This document shows positions 11,990 through 23,612 of a stretch of 64,000 nt of DNA, piece by piece. The position numbers were made by a program, and so were the translations under genes. Numbering within the stretch: the stretch's first letter is position 1; the number at the start of each line of letters is the position of its first letter. This DNA is from Seiridium cupressi (lineage: Eukaryota > Ascomycota > Sordariomycetes > Amphisphaeriales > Sporocadaceae): contig JARVKI010000082.1 in assembly GCA_036674765.1 (NCBI GenBank), forward strand, positions 62,001 through 126,000. The letters are read 5' to 3'. Below the pieces are notes generated by a model. The model was not told the origin of the DNA. It saw nothing but the letters and a program-made list of their open reading frames with translations, and searched no databases.

Positions 11990-13109
11990 CTATACGTGTG
12001 CGGGGTCTTGTGACATAGTCTCTATAAATCAGCATTAAAGCATCAGATATATCTTTCTAGGTATATTGGATTGCTAACTATGTCGCACTTAGACGTCGTA
12101 TTTGATACAGTGCTTTCGGGGACAAGATACACGTTACATCCCATATGTACTTCCTTACACATCAGATCAGTCGATCGCTGATGGACCCAGACATCCATAA
12201 AAATGATGGTCAGCAATGGCCATCGGTATATCGTGTAGGGCATCGCTTATACGCTTGCAGGCACTCGCCCAAAAATAGGGAACTTTATTGCTTTCCCGAC
12301 AATAATAGCGGGCGAGATCCTGCCATCCTGGAAAGCAACACCAATCTCGTTGTGAAAGGTTCAAGTAACGGCCTGGAGCACAGATAATGTAGAGCATGGC
12401 TGCTCCGATCAAAGTTGTAGTTATATTGGACCCAAGACCATTGTCTTGTCTGTAGCAGGTGAACCCGCATCTGTGAAGAAGTAACATTAAGGGACCCTTG
12501 TTATAATGAAGCAGGCAGTGGTCCCCTTGGTTCCTGTGTTGTTATCTGTCCATTTGTTTCGACTAGGCGCAGCTTAATATAACATATCATTCATCAATAC
12601 AGACTTCGATAAGCCGGGACACTACAAATAATCTACAGGTCTGCAGTCGTGTGTTTGAGAACCAAGATTACATGCACGAGGTTTTGTTGTATCCGTGATC
12701 CAACACATAGACGCAAATAACTGAACGATATCGTCCCAGGTCCTGTTCCCCGGGATGTACTGGGTCTCGTCTTCAGCCACCAGTTGACTAATCGCACACG
12801 TGAGATGGCCGTGCCTTTCGAACCAATGTGTTTTCGAGTCAATCCGTGCCACCGTGAGATCCGTGGGTGCGAATAGCTGATGCTGTTTTTTGGGATTGGT
12901 CAATGGCGAAGAAAGTTTTTGAAGCCTGTCATCCATCTATGAGATTGCTTCACCCGAGCTGGAGCATATCCACTATCCACCCTATCGCGGCGAGCTGCTT
13001 TGACTTTTCTGCCTCATCTTGCTGCCTGATGCAAATCGAATCGACTCAGCGACGCTACATCTTTAAAAAGTGTGAGCTCCGGACGTTTTCAGCAGTGATC
13101 GATCTATTG
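11990..13109. other. Intergenic region, mostly without signal
   Basis: An open frame on the minus strand at 12622-12936 (DLTVARIDSKTHWFERHG and GNRTWDDIVQLFASM) looks somewhat protein-like but matches no family I know and has no clear partner exon. The rest shows nothing. Confidence 0.3.
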
Positions 13110-13480
13110 CCCAAAGAAACCAGCCAAACCGGGCCCCATACGCAAGGGCAGCCCGTTCATAGTGACCACTACGGATGATTCTGTGTCTGCCCAGGTGTAG
13201 AGAAGCGCTTCGAATTTGAAGCACATGAACTCATCAAGAGTGTGGGTACCCAAATGGCGAAGGATATCAGTGTCGCCAGTGCTCGGATCACCAGCCTTGA
13301 TATCCAGCAGCCTGATTTACAGTAGGTCCCCGTGAGTGTAGATCACTGTGATCCATGGCGTTGTAGGGGCCAGTACACGGAGCTACGAGCAGAGAAGGTA
13401 GAAGCTATATTATCTTCGGAACGAAAAACCAAGCTGAATCCCACAGTCACCGTATAAGGTGTGAGTGAGTGCTCTCGTTT
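13110..13480 (-). pseudogene. Unrecognised coding remnant
   Basis: The minus strand carries a coherent C-terminal reading (LLDIKAGDPSTGDTDIL, HTLDEFMCFKFEALLYTW, VVTMNGLPLRMGPGLAGFFG) ending at about 13110. Upstream in the same frame is an in-frame TAA (about 13319-13321), then APTTPWITVIYTHGDLL, preceded by a possible intron acceptor. The TAA stands where CAA would continue the frame (GDLL-stop-IRLLD). I do not recognise the family. The segment is probably the 3' part of a decayed gene whose 5' part has been lost or scrambled between 13.4 and 13.8 kb. Confidence 0.35.
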
Positions 13481-13820
13481 CCTATACCCCGCAAAACATC
13501 TGGGCCTGCTACCGGTTTCAGATCACTGCGTCACCCAGTCGTTTTAATACTATAGGCTACCACTATCGCACCTTTCAGGTTGCCTGGGCTTAGATTGAGT
13601 TCTAAACAAAGGGTATTTATTAGCTGTATATGCAAGAAGGTGGGCGGAAACGATCAAGTCGCTCTGGCACAAGGTTTGAACTTCGCACCCACAGAAAACG
13701 TGCTATTGACACTCATAGTGTATGTACACGCCTCAGTCTGCTTAGATCGAGAACTGAAGACTGGATGGCTGTATAAAATTTGGCCAACCATTTTATACGA
13801 CAAAACACAAGTTACCCAAA

Positions 13821-15036
13821 CTACTCCGTATGTCCTTCGGCCGGTTCCGTTCTTATTGACTCCGTGATTGATTCCATCTTTTCCTCGTTGCTAGGCAACT
13901 CTTTGCCTCCATTGGATTGTGTATGCAAGTCGTGCGCTTCCCCCGTCTTCCTGTAGTGTTGTAATGCATATGATAACCCGATCCCGTCTTCCGGGATCGA
14001 AGAATATTTTCCTTGCCCATGAACAAAATCCTCCACCTCGGCGACAATGATAGCCGTGCTGTGGTCAACATCGATGAGTCCGCGGAGCCTACTATTGCTA
14101 TGCGTTCGCTCCAGCACTACGCAACGCAGAGTATACAGTACACCGCTGCTCTGAATAATAGGCACCGAGTTCCGCGAAAGGGGGGTCCACGGCGAATAGG
14201 GAATGTGCCGATTCATCTTGTCAACGTATCGATCCCATTCCGAATTCCATGTCGAGCGACCGTGAACGCTTACATTAGATCTGGAAACGCCCTTGGTGGG
14301 TTGTCCATTATCGTCAGTTTGTTGATCTAGGCGGGATCCTCCCTGTGCGAAACGATTGGCGAGCCAAACCCCTTCTTCGTTGTCGGCTAGAATGTGAACG
14401 TTGAACCGGTGCGATGAAGCGATCGCCTCGTACGTGTTGCTAGGTAGGCTGATGTTGAACGTTATACATGGTGTCGGCATCAGCCTGATTGATGTGAAGG
14501 AGCTGACAGTCATGGCTCGGGGAATCGGGCTGAGGCAAAGCTTTCCTTCTTCCTTTGTCTGACTCTTGTTTGACCCAGGACGATTGGACGGTGCTGTCGT
14601 TGTAGTCGTATTTGTAGTGCTTGTCTCTGTCTTTGGTATTGGGGGCAAGTAGAGTGACGAAATGACGACTACGGGATGCGATACATGTCGCATCAGCTCG
14701 CGGAACCTGTCTGGTGTTATGTGGCTATTGGGTATTCTACGAAAGTTGAGGGATGTCTCCTGGGGTGGTGCCTGCGTTGACGATTTCGTCTCGACGACGG
14801 TGCCCGCGGCTCTGTTCAACGATTCTATCTGTACTACCGCTGGAGTGAGTATGTTGGATAAAGTCACAAGAAGGCTCCAGAAACTTACTCCCTGTCGGAC
14901 TCTCACTATACAATCTGACTTGGTTGTTCGCAGCGACTTTCTGGCGTGCGCTGACCGGTATGATCGCGTTCCGGCAGACTCCATTGCGGCCAATTGGGAT
15001 TCTGGCCGCCCATGAAGCAGTGCGGAAACTCTTCAT
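13821..15036 (-). CDS. Flavin-reductase-like protein, probably mitochondrial
   Basis: Exon 1 is 15036-14889 and exon 2 is 14839 (or 14833) to 13821, about 388 aa. The FMN-binding flavin reductase-like domain starts near residue 80 (TPDRFRELMRHVSHPVVVISS), with AMTVSSFTSIRLMPTPCITFNI as the flavin-contacting segment and FNVHILADNEEGVWLANRFA behind it. The N-terminus is basic, without acidic residues, and ends in NQVRLYSES, which resembles a mitochondrial presequence. Fungal members are described as flavoprotein oxygenases of the DIM6/NTAB type with unknown substrate. Two acceptors six bases apart (CAG at 14840-14842 and TAG at 14834-14836) both keep the frame, so two isoforms differing by two residues are possible. 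The gene is head to head with the bL31m gene. Confidence 0.75.
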
Positions 15037-15395
15037 CCTATGCTTGAATAAGGGTGAAGACAGCTTGAGGATATGATGCAGGCACCTCGATTGCTTCTGC
15101 TTTGAATCATGCCTCCATAGCTCTGAAGCTTTACATTTGAAGCTCTACCAAGGATTAGCGCGCACCCTGGACCGGCGATAACGATAAACTTTCAAAGGGC
15201 CCGACTTAGCGCCTGGTCGCTACCATAATATTTTTCTGTACCGACAGTCAGGAGCTTCAAAGTGCAGCTTCGCAATCGCGTCCATCATCGCAAACGCCAC
15301 CCCGCCGACTCAGTCAGTTCCTCACGCCTTACGACGCCCCAGGGTCGGCCATCCAACAGCAAGCTGTTTGAAGGGAATATCCTGAATCACTCACA
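15037..15395. promoter_or_regulatory. Bidirectional promoter region, flavin-reductase-like / bL31m
   Basis: This 359-bp stretch separates two divergent genes for proteins that both appear to be mitochondrial. It therefore probably contains both promoters. No TATA box is obvious. Confidence 0.5.
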
Positions 15396-15941
15396 ATGGC
15401 GACACTCCGTCTGCCCCGACGTCCAACCTGCGCTCTCTCCATCACCTCCCTAACGCCCCAGACGAGCACGACAACCTCGTCCGTGACGTCGACATCTCTA
15501 TCGCCATCCTTCTTATCCGCACAGACACAACACCAAACACGCAATGCGAACCTAATCCGCAGGCGTAAGCGGCCATACCTGTTCACACAGCTCGTGCAAC
15601 TGTCCGACGGCTCGACCTACACGATGCGCACCACATCTCCGTATGCACTATACAAATCAACCAAGGACACACGGAACCACCTCATGTGGAACCCTAGCGC
15701 GAAGGAGCTGAAGAACGTCGAGGTGGATGAGGCTGGTAAGCTGGCTGCGTTCAGAGAGCGGTTTGGACGGTCGTGGGATCTGCCAGCTGGGGCGGAAGAG
15801 GAGGGTGCGGCCGGAGGCAATGCCGCGGAGGGCACAAAGAAGGTCATGGACGAGGATGCATTCTCACTGGACGATTTGGTCAGTCGGTACGCGATCCCGG
15901 TCAAGGACGAGAAACCCAAGTCTGAAAAGGGCAAGAAATGA
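15396..15941 (+). CDS. MRPL36: Mitochondrial large-subunit ribosomal protein bL31m
   Basis: This is a single exon of 181 aa. The N-terminal 50 residues are Arg/Ser/Thr-rich and lack acidic residues, a mitochondrial presequence. The core RRRKRPYLFTQLVQLSDGST, then TTSPYALYKSTKDTRNHLMW, is the bL31m signature (yeast Mrpl36). Next is a segment around ERFG that is conserved in fungi, and then a low-complexity acidic/basic tail specific to filamentous fungi. The product is part of the mitochondrial ribosome's central protuberance. The start is taken at 15396 because it opens the presequence. Confidence 0.85.
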   Translation: MATLRLPRRPTCALSITSLTPQTSTTTSSVTSTSLSPSFLSAQTQHQTRNANLIRRRKRPYLFTQLVQLSDGSTYTMRTTSPYALYKSTKDTRNHLMWNPSAKELKNVEVDEAGKLAAFRERFGRSWDLPAGAEEEGAAGGNAAEGTKKVMDEDAFSLDDLVSRYAIPVKDEKPKSEKGKK

Positions 15942-16330
15942 TCAACTCGAGAGTGGTTCGATATGAATTGGCCAAGACCCTGACCGTTGACGGGACTCTT
16001 AAGAGGGACTGCGACTGATATGGGGAACGTGGCGTCTTCTCATACAAGCCCAGGACGGAGAAGGGGTGGAAGGACCCGACTATTGAGTCAGAGCACATGT
16101 GCCCCATGTCTACAACGCTGTATCATATATAATACTCTGTCTGCATATAACCATAACCGATGGATAAAACATCGCTATTGTTGGGAGGTACAAAACTCAT
16201 TTATCATCTACTTTTCTGACGCTTCTGGGTATAACCACCCTGGGACACGTAAGTGAATACAATGATTATGTTAGCGAATTAGGCCGCCATTCAGCCTGGC
16301 TTGCATAGAGGCCGAACCCATCTGCTTCCA
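15942..16330. other. Convergent intergenic region, bL31m / VPS5
   Basis: This holds the 3' untranslated regions of both neighbours. No coding signal is visible. Confidence 0.5.
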
Positions 16331-18142
16331 CTAGTCAGAGTCCTCGTCTATCCGCGCTCTGGCTCTATCAACAGCCGTGTCTCCAGCAGGCCTCTTGCTG
16401 CCCGCGCTCTCAATGACCGGAGCACGGTAAAAGACGGTCTCGTCATCCTCGGCGTCCAATTGCATAAGGAACGTCTCCCACTTCTCAATCAACTGATCGG
16501 GGGTTAGCACGACACTGAAAATTCATATTAGATATGATCAGACTTGCCTCCTTTTGAGCTTCCACTGCACTCTCCAAGAATGTCTCAACAGCACTCTTGA
16601 AATCTTCCACCTTCTCCCGCTCAAATCTGTCAAGCTCAGCACGCATCAAGCGGCCCATGTCTTCAAACAGCAGCCTTGCTTGATGAACCTTGCGCTCAGC
16701 ATCGGCTACCTCGGCGCTCACTTGGGTGAGGCGGTCCTGTTGAGACTTGCCCTGTCTAAGAAGCTTGTCCTGGCTCCCCTTCCGCTTCTGCAACTCAGAT
16801 TCGGCACTGTGCCAGCTGTGGAAGGCCTTCTGCCTCTGTTCGAAAGCCTTCTTCACACTGCCGATTAAACGAATGTATTCATCAATGATGATGCCAAAGG
16901 TCAACACATCCTGCTGAGCCTGCCGGTCGTAGACGTCTCGAATGGTAATCTGAAGTTCCGATAGGGCGTCCAGGGGTCCGGACAGACTGTGGCTCAGCTC
17001 TACTGTAGATAATGCGTGCAAGGATGCCGAGAAATCCCCAGCAGCTTCGGCCATGGCTTTGCGCTGATTGACCATGGTATCCATGGCCTTCAGCAATGAC
17101 TTGAGTTGGTTCTCAAGGGCATCAAGGTAGACTTTACGGTCATGGAACCACTGTTTCCGTCAGTCGACATTCATCAATGTTTGTAGCCTGTGACACTCAC
17201 GTCGTCTTGTTCAACAAACTTGTTGCTGCTTCCAACACCGAGACCGAATGAACCAAAGACACCCTTGCTCTCCCCTGGGATGGGCTCTCGGCGCTCCTTG
17301 TGCTTGATGTCGACATTAAAGGACTCGCTCTCGAGAAATAGCTTCAAGTCCGGGTCATGTTGTAATGTGGGGTGGGCGGCAATCTTGTTCAGCATCTTCT
17401 CGAGTGCTTGGCGACGGGACTCGACAAAGTTGGCCTCGAAGCGATTGAGAGCCTGCTTCTCGGGAGGCGGCGGAACGACGACACCAGGGTTGTTGCCGTG
17501 CATGGTGTTGTAGAGCCACAGGAAATCCCGGTATCTCCGCTTGACCTCGAACTCGGGCTGCTTGTAGCCCTTGGAGGTTGTTCTTGTCCTTACCGAGTAG
17601 ACCATGTGCGAGCTAGTCAGATCGCCGACCTTCACCGGATCGCCCACGTAGATTTGGAAGCTCGGCTTGGCTGCCTGTTCTATGGCAACGCTGGGTTGGG
17701 TGGCACTTCTGATCTGACTTGGCTGAGCGGCCTGCACAGGTGGGGGCGCTCTCGGGCCTGTCGGCCGGTCATTCTCGTCGTCGTCGATATGATGGGGATC
17801 TCTCGGCCCAGGCTTCCGCGCAGATGGGGGCATCGTCGTACGGATGGGAAGCTGCTCCTTCTGTGGTGGAACAGGCGGCTCATCTGCCTGCGAATCGGCA
17901 GCTGGAGCAGCGCTGCTGTCGCCGAGCGGTCCTAGGGGCCCGAGGGGGTCGTCAGCTTGGATTGTCGTTGGTTGCGCCTGAAGTCGACGGATTGGCTTTC
18001 GCGGGCCACGGCTCGTTGACGACTTGACTGATGGCTGGGACGGTTGGGACGACTCGGCATCTTGCGACGGCTGTGTTATGGATGGGGGCTTTGATGACTG
18101 CGAGGGCACGTCGCCCCAAGGCGAGTCACCTTCGAAATCCAT
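16331..18142 (-). CDS. VPS5: Retromer sorting nexin Vps5
   Basis: The exons are 18142-17201, 17150-16548 and 16492-16331, giving 568 aa. Residues 1-160 are a disordered Pro/Ser/Gln-rich tail starting MDFEGDSPWGDVPSQSS. A PX domain follows (about 165-280), with FEVKRRYRDFLWLYNTMHG (the phosphoinositide-binding Arg-Arg-Tyr), the PPPPEK loop and RRQALEKMLNKIAAHP. A Vps5 BAR domain, a long coiled coil, runs from about 320 to the end (KAMAEAAGDFSASL, ERQKAF-type heptads, then EAQKE-LIEKWETFLMQL). The protein forms the membrane-bending part of retromer and recycles cargo from endosome to Golgi. The last intron (16493-16547) has a GC donor (GCAAGT) with a good CTAAC branch site; joining across it gives the conserved EAQKE-LIEKWE. 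Confidence 0.93.
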
Positions 18143-18756
18143 GTTTGCGACAGTGACGAAAAAGGAAGATGGTTGGAGCTGTCGTCACTGGTCAGCGTTG
18201 AAGCTATGGGAATCATTGAAGGGGGAAAGAAGCTCGGGCCAGTCGCGGCTGTCGGCAATGACGATAGGCGCCGGACGAGTTACATACAATGTAGATACTT
18301 TAAAACTACATTTAGGTACCTACCTACCTAATTGTACGTTATATGCGTTCATTACAGCCTAGAGGGGACCCTTGGGACTCAGCCGACCAGATAAAATAAC
18401 CGCAGCTACTGTAGTGAAATCTGCAGCATGCACGGATGAGATGTAGAAAGTCAAGTTTTTTGGCAAGTGTTTTGTTACATCTAGTACACAACAACGCAGA
18501 ACAACGCGCTGACTTGCCGCACATACCCATATACCCGATAATCATTTGTACGAATGAACAACTTCAATGATTGCTTGAGAGTCTCCCTGATCTTATCGGC
18601 ATATTTCAACGACGGCTGTTTCTTGATCAAGACTTGCTCCGCAATGTTACCTGTGTTTCGGAACTTGAATGCCTAACCGTGACCGCTACCCTGGGTATCG
18701 TGATGCCACCATCTGCTGAACACCAAAACGCCTAATGATGATCCGAGCAAGACTTC
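18143..18756. other. Intergenic region upstream of VPS5, downstream of MED11
   Basis: The VPS5 promoter must lie here. A short ACCT repeat (about 18314-18330) sits in it. The MED11 3' end borders it; an alternative last exon of MED11 could extend a little into it. No other gene is visible. Confidence 0.45.
18314..18330. repeat. Short tandem ACCT/ACCTA repeat
   Basis: AGGTACCTACCTACCTA, a microsatellite of a type frequent in ascomycete intergenic DNA. It lies about 170-190 bp upstream of the VPS5 start. No function is claimed. Confidence 0.7.
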
Positions 18757-19375
18757 TCATTGAGATATCTTACCATCTTCCACGGATATTTTAGCTTCTC
18801 CTTGCTTGATTCTCTCCTTCAAGAACGCCTCGGCCTGATCCCATAGTTCCGATTCCATGTCTCTTTCCACCTTATTACTCCTACTATTCAACCATCCGAC
18901 ATCCATGCCGCCAATCTTGCCATTGCCATCCGGCTCGAGTGCCTTGAGGCCATCATCAGCCGCTGCATCTCCTGTGGGCGCGTCGCTAGATTTGATGATG
19001 CCAGCCTCTTCCAAACCCCAAATCTGCCGTTTCATCCTGACGTTAACAGAGCGCAATGTCCGCAGAAAGTCGTTCATGTGGTGCTTAAAAGCGGTATCTT
19101 TGCCACTTTCGTCCTCGTCGTCCGAGTCAGCCTCGCCAGGGCCGGTGTTCATTGCGGCGTCTCCATCATTGAGATCCTTCTTGTTCAAGCTCTGAATGGC
19201 GGCGCCGACAGTTCGAAGGAGGCCGACGATACTCTACTGAAGAGGATTAGCTAGGGACGGGGATAGGCAATGTATCTTTGCGGCGTACTTCGTCAATTTC
19301 TCCCAGCTGTTGGATGCGTTCGGCGGTAGTAAAGGGCACAAAGGGAGTTTCCTCCCCATTGTCTTGGTTTGCCAT
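18757..19375 (-). CDS. MED11: Mediator complex subunit 11
   Basis: The exons are 19375-19289 and 19233-18757, 187 aa. The N-terminus reads PFTTAERIQQLGEIDE, then (over the intron) SIVGLLRTVGAAIQSL, the MED11 helix pair that packs with MED22 in the Mediator head. Further helices (FKHHMNDFLRTLRSVNVRMK, then KRQIWGLEEAGII) complete the fold, separated by an acidic, disordered insert. The product bridges activators and RNA polymerase II in the nucleus. A GTAAGA directly after VEDG near the end may be a further donor, so the last five residues are uncertain. The gene is head to head with TAF5, another pre-initiation component. Confidence 0.85.
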
Positions 19376-20202
19376 GTTGCTCCTATCGTAATTTATCAGG
19401 CAGTCAGTGATCGGTAGTAACACAGAGATGAAGCGGGCTGTTCAAGTGCCATCAGATCGTCGTCAGTAGCCCATGTTACGCAGCGCACATCGCGAGAGCT
19501 TGTCGAATCTTTAGTTAGGTACACAAAAGGAAAGCAGGGAGAGAATCACTAAGCTCCCAGAGCTGCGATGCCAGGTCCAATGCCCCTCCAAGATGGCCTG
19601 TGCACCCGCAGCTCCCCAGCGTCAGATCAGAGCTGGGGTTAATCACGCTCGATTCGACACATCAAACTTTGTTAATATTTAGATATAATCAGCGCATCTA
19701 CGTAGACAATATACCATCTAGTGGGCAGTTGGCATCAAGCTATCGGCAAAGTATCTGACATGTATCTCTGATCTGTACGTTTCACCAGCACTTCAAGGAG
19801 TACCGCCAGCTCTTGCTCCAGATTCTTGGTGGGGCTACCAAGACTGGCGCTATGCTACTTACTACTTAGCCCATTGTGGTGCAGCTTCGCTCTTGCATCC
19901 ACAACTAGAGCCTCAACTCATGACAGACAACGAACAACGCGACATCAGTCATCAAAAGCCGACACCCATCTACAATAAATCATCAGCACAAAGTCCAGAA
20001 CTCATAGTGCTCATACAAAACCACTGGGCCAGGCCGATAGCTGCATCAAAGGGCCCGAGCTGCCCAGCGGAGCGTCGCATATGCAGCTCTACGCGACACG
20101 CATCGAGTGAGCAGGGCAGGTGGCGGACAATCACACCTTCAAGCCTGGCCTCATACTATCAACTACGACAGTCCATCTGCCAGTGAAAACCTCCAAATCA
20201 AC
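19376..20202. promoter_or_regulatory. Bidirectional promoter region, MED11 / TAF5
   Basis: These 827 bp lie between two divergent transcription-machinery genes. The TAF5 side is CA/CT-rich without an obvious TATA box, as usual for housekeeping genes. No coding signal is supported. Confidence 0.5.
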
Positions 20203-22980
20203 ATGTCGAACGCAGGTGCGCCAGGTGCCGGCGCTGGGCAGACGAGCAGCACATTCACTGCCGCTCCACCACCAACGCCTGGGGCAGGTGCGGCTGCGAC
20301 AACAGCTACAACGACCGCACCACCCAACAATCAGAACTTGAATCAGATCGTGAGTACTACCAAGACTGACATTAACGGTTGCCCTTTTCTGTTCTTGCCC
20401 TACCCGTTCTTGTGATTGCTTCCGTTCGTGCTTGGAGGAAACCCTTCCTTTTAAATCCTTCTCAACCTGTGACAATCACTAGAACTTACCCTCCTCCCAT
20501 TCTCAAAATCCCCATCAGCAGCCTCTGATTTCGTATTCACTACGCGATCCCACATTTCACATCCTCCAACCGCTGTTCCCTTTTCCTTCCAACCTCTTAG
20601 CCGCGAGGACCCATCTTCAAGAACTGTCAGCATGTTGCCTCCACGAGAGCGTTGCGAGCTGCAACTTAAGGCGTGGGAACGCGAGCAGATTTTTATCATA
20701 CAAGTTGTTTGATTCTTTGTTTGCAAATATCGCGATGCTAACATCATTCAGGTCACGGACTATCTGATCAAGCGTGGATACACTAGTACTGAAGAAGCAT
20801 TTCGCAAAGAGATTGCGGGCGGCAATCCCAAGGCAGAAGAAGAGGAAAACAAACGCTTGAAGCCTGACAAATATGTTGCTGCTTTTGAGCATCTCCTTAA
20901 ATGGGTGGACAACTCTCTCGACCTTTACAAGGTAAGTCTTCCTCTATTGGTCATCTGATTACCATTAACGCTTTCGTAGTTTGAGTTGAGCAAGGTCCTG
21001 TGGCCTGTCTTCGTCTACTCGTACCTCGACCTGATCAAGTTCGAGTATAAGCTGCGAGCAGAATCGTTTATGCTCCAGTACAAGGAACGATTTGAAAACA
21101 TCCGTGCGGACGAGGTCAACAGCCTCAAGCTCGTGAAGACTCCCAAGCAGCTTGAGGAGAACCCAGTTGCTCGCCTCTATCTGAAGAACAAGTATCGGAT
21201 ACCCTTGAACAAGTTTTCGTCTGGAAATCTCTTCAACTTCCTTGAGCGCGACGCTGAAGAATGTGGCAACATCGTCAGCTACCTGCTTGCCACGTTTTGT
21301 GAGGTCGAATCTATTGAGCGAGGTCCCATCGAGCCATTTAGCTTCGAAGCCATCTATCGCCGAGCCCGAAACCTAGAACTAGACGACGTTGATGCTCAAG
21401 AAGGTATTCCTGGCATCCCAGCAGCTGGTGCCGTCACTCTCAACCGGGAGATCCTCGAGAACGGCAACAACGCTGCTCTGAAGCTTGGTCCCCTACCTAT
21501 GGAGCCCGAGCTCCGAAGTGATGTCCTCGCTGAGCTGGAGGAAGAGGATAAGGTGAACCCTCCCAGAGACGGCGCACGATCCCTAGTCGATGAGTTCAAT
21601 ATCATGCACCCCATTAAGAAGGAAGCTGGAGACTCGCCGCAACGGACGGACATTCCTTACCCGCCATCGAGAGCCAGAGATATTGTCATGGAGATGCAAA
21701 AGGTGCGGGAGAACCGAGACCGATTTAAGATCGAGGGCCGTACAGGCGGCGTTGGTCCTGCAGTCTCTGTCTGCATGTACACGTTCCACAACAGCCTTGG
21801 AAGGTGAGTTATCAAAGACCAAACATGGCCGATTACTTCTGTTGTATACTCTTACTAATGTGATCCTTTTAGTTATTCCTGCATGGATTTCTCCAAGGAC
21901 CAGAAGCTGGTGGCCGTGGGCACCACAGAATCTTACATTCGTGTATGGACTCTGGACGGGTCGCCTCTCACATCACAACTGCCCAGCGAGCAAAATCTCA
22001 AGATCAACAACCGCAAGCTCATCGGCCATTCGGGCCCCGTGTATAGCGTCGCCTTCTCTGATTCTGTAAAGAACATCAATCGCAACATCTTCGACGATGG
22101 TCCCAAGGTTGACACGGACTCTAAGCTACTCATTTCATGCTCGTACGACGGCCAGGTTCGACTGTGGTCAATGGAGACATGGACCTGCCTCTGCGTCTAC
22201 AAGGGCCACTATGGTCCGATCATGAAGATGTCTTGGGGACCACATGGCCACTACTTCGCCACCGGTGGGTGGGACAAGACAGTTCGTGTCTGGTCACAAG
22301 ATCGCGCATCATACATCCGCCTCATGGTTGGCCACGACACCCCGATCTCTGCTCTCTGCTGGCATCCCAATGGGGCCTACATCTTCTCGGCTTCTGACGA
22401 AGCTGACAAAACAATCCGGATGTGGTCTGTCTCATCTGGCAACTGTGTTCGCATTCTTTCTGGCCACACTGACTACATCTCCACGATGGAAGCTTCGCCG
22501 AATGGCAAGATCCTCGCCTCGGCCGATTCTGGTGGCAACATCTTCCTCTGGGATATTGCAAAGGGTGAACGAATCAAGCGGATGAGGGGCCACGGCCGCA
22601 ATGGGATCTGGTCTGTCAGCTTCAACGTTGAGAGCAACACGCTCGTTTCCGGAGGTGCCGACATGACAGTACGTGTCTGGGACGTCGAGATGCCAGCCGA
22701 GGGCACGCGATCTGCTGCCCAGGCAGATGGCACTGATGGTGCGATCGTTGTTGGTGGTAGCGGAGCAGGTGCTGATGGAAAGACAACCGCCGGCAATGTA
22801 CAGGGAGTTGCTAGTGGTACTGGTTCGGGCGGTACAGGCAAGAAGAAGGGCAAAGAGGTCATGATAACGCCGGATCAGATCAGCTGCTTCCCGACTAAGC
22901 GTACCCCCGTTCATAAGGTCATGTTCACGCGCATGAATCTGGTCATTGCTGGGGGGTGCTACGAACCGGAGCAACGTTGA
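20203..22980 (+). CDS. TAF5: TFIID/SAGA subunit TAF5
   Basis: The exons are 20203-20349, 20752-20931, 20980-21803 and 21873-22980, giving 752 aa with all phases consistent. A Gly/Ala/Thr/Pro-rich start is followed by a LisH motif ([19 protein letters not shown], residues about 48-75) and by the TAF5 N-terminal NTD2 domain ([33 protein letters not shown]). An acidic linker leads to a WD40 propeller (from about residue 385) with repeats ending [42 protein letters not shown] and VRVWDVE. The product is a scaffold of TFIID and SAGA in the nucleus. The first intron (402 bp) is much longer than the others in the window. Start 20203 is the first ATG of this exon. Confidence 0.93.
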
Positions 22981-23612
22981 GCATCAAGTAGGCGGCGGGT
23001 GGAGGTACGGTAGAAACGCTGAACAACCGGATTGGCCTGGGCTCTATTGTCATATCGATGTTGGTTCGAGCAATGTGGAGGGCGCTGGTGTAATTTGTCA
23101 GGAGTCTGATGTGTACGCTGCTGGAACTTGCAAGCCTTGGTGGTGACTACCATATGCGAGTATCCTTTTGAGGTTGGAGAATTGGACGGGAAGCACTATT
23201 CATCGATACCCTCAAAACCCCGTAGAAAGCCAGGAGTTTTGCTTTTATGCATTCGGCAGACTATACATGACGACATAAACTTCGAATCAGAACAAGAGAA
23301 TGATCATGCCCAACCACTATTGCCAGAATTGCCACACCGAACGTTACGAGCACTTACTTCAATTACGCATATGCGAAGGTGTTTTTATAATCCTTATAAA
23401 GCTTGCCGGAGTGTATTCGGCCAATGGTTAGAAAAACTCACAAGCAATGGCAAACAAAACTGAAACGCAACAAAAGACATCATTCAGATGGATGGCAATG
23501 TAGTCTTGGTATTTTAATCGAACAACTGGGTATGGATTTTGGAAGAAGTACACTGCACTAGCCATTCAGACTCGTCTGTGCTTTTTCGAGTGCGAGGGAG
23601 TTCCACCTCACC
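22981..23612. other. Convergent intergenic region, TAF5 / intradiol dioxygenase
   Basis: The 3' ends of both neighbours flank it. No coding or repeat signal is visible. Confidence 0.5.

Noticed and set aside
12622..12936. Open minus-strand frame, 104 codons
   Set aside because: Some protein character but no family, no partner exon and no promoter; not enough for a gene call.
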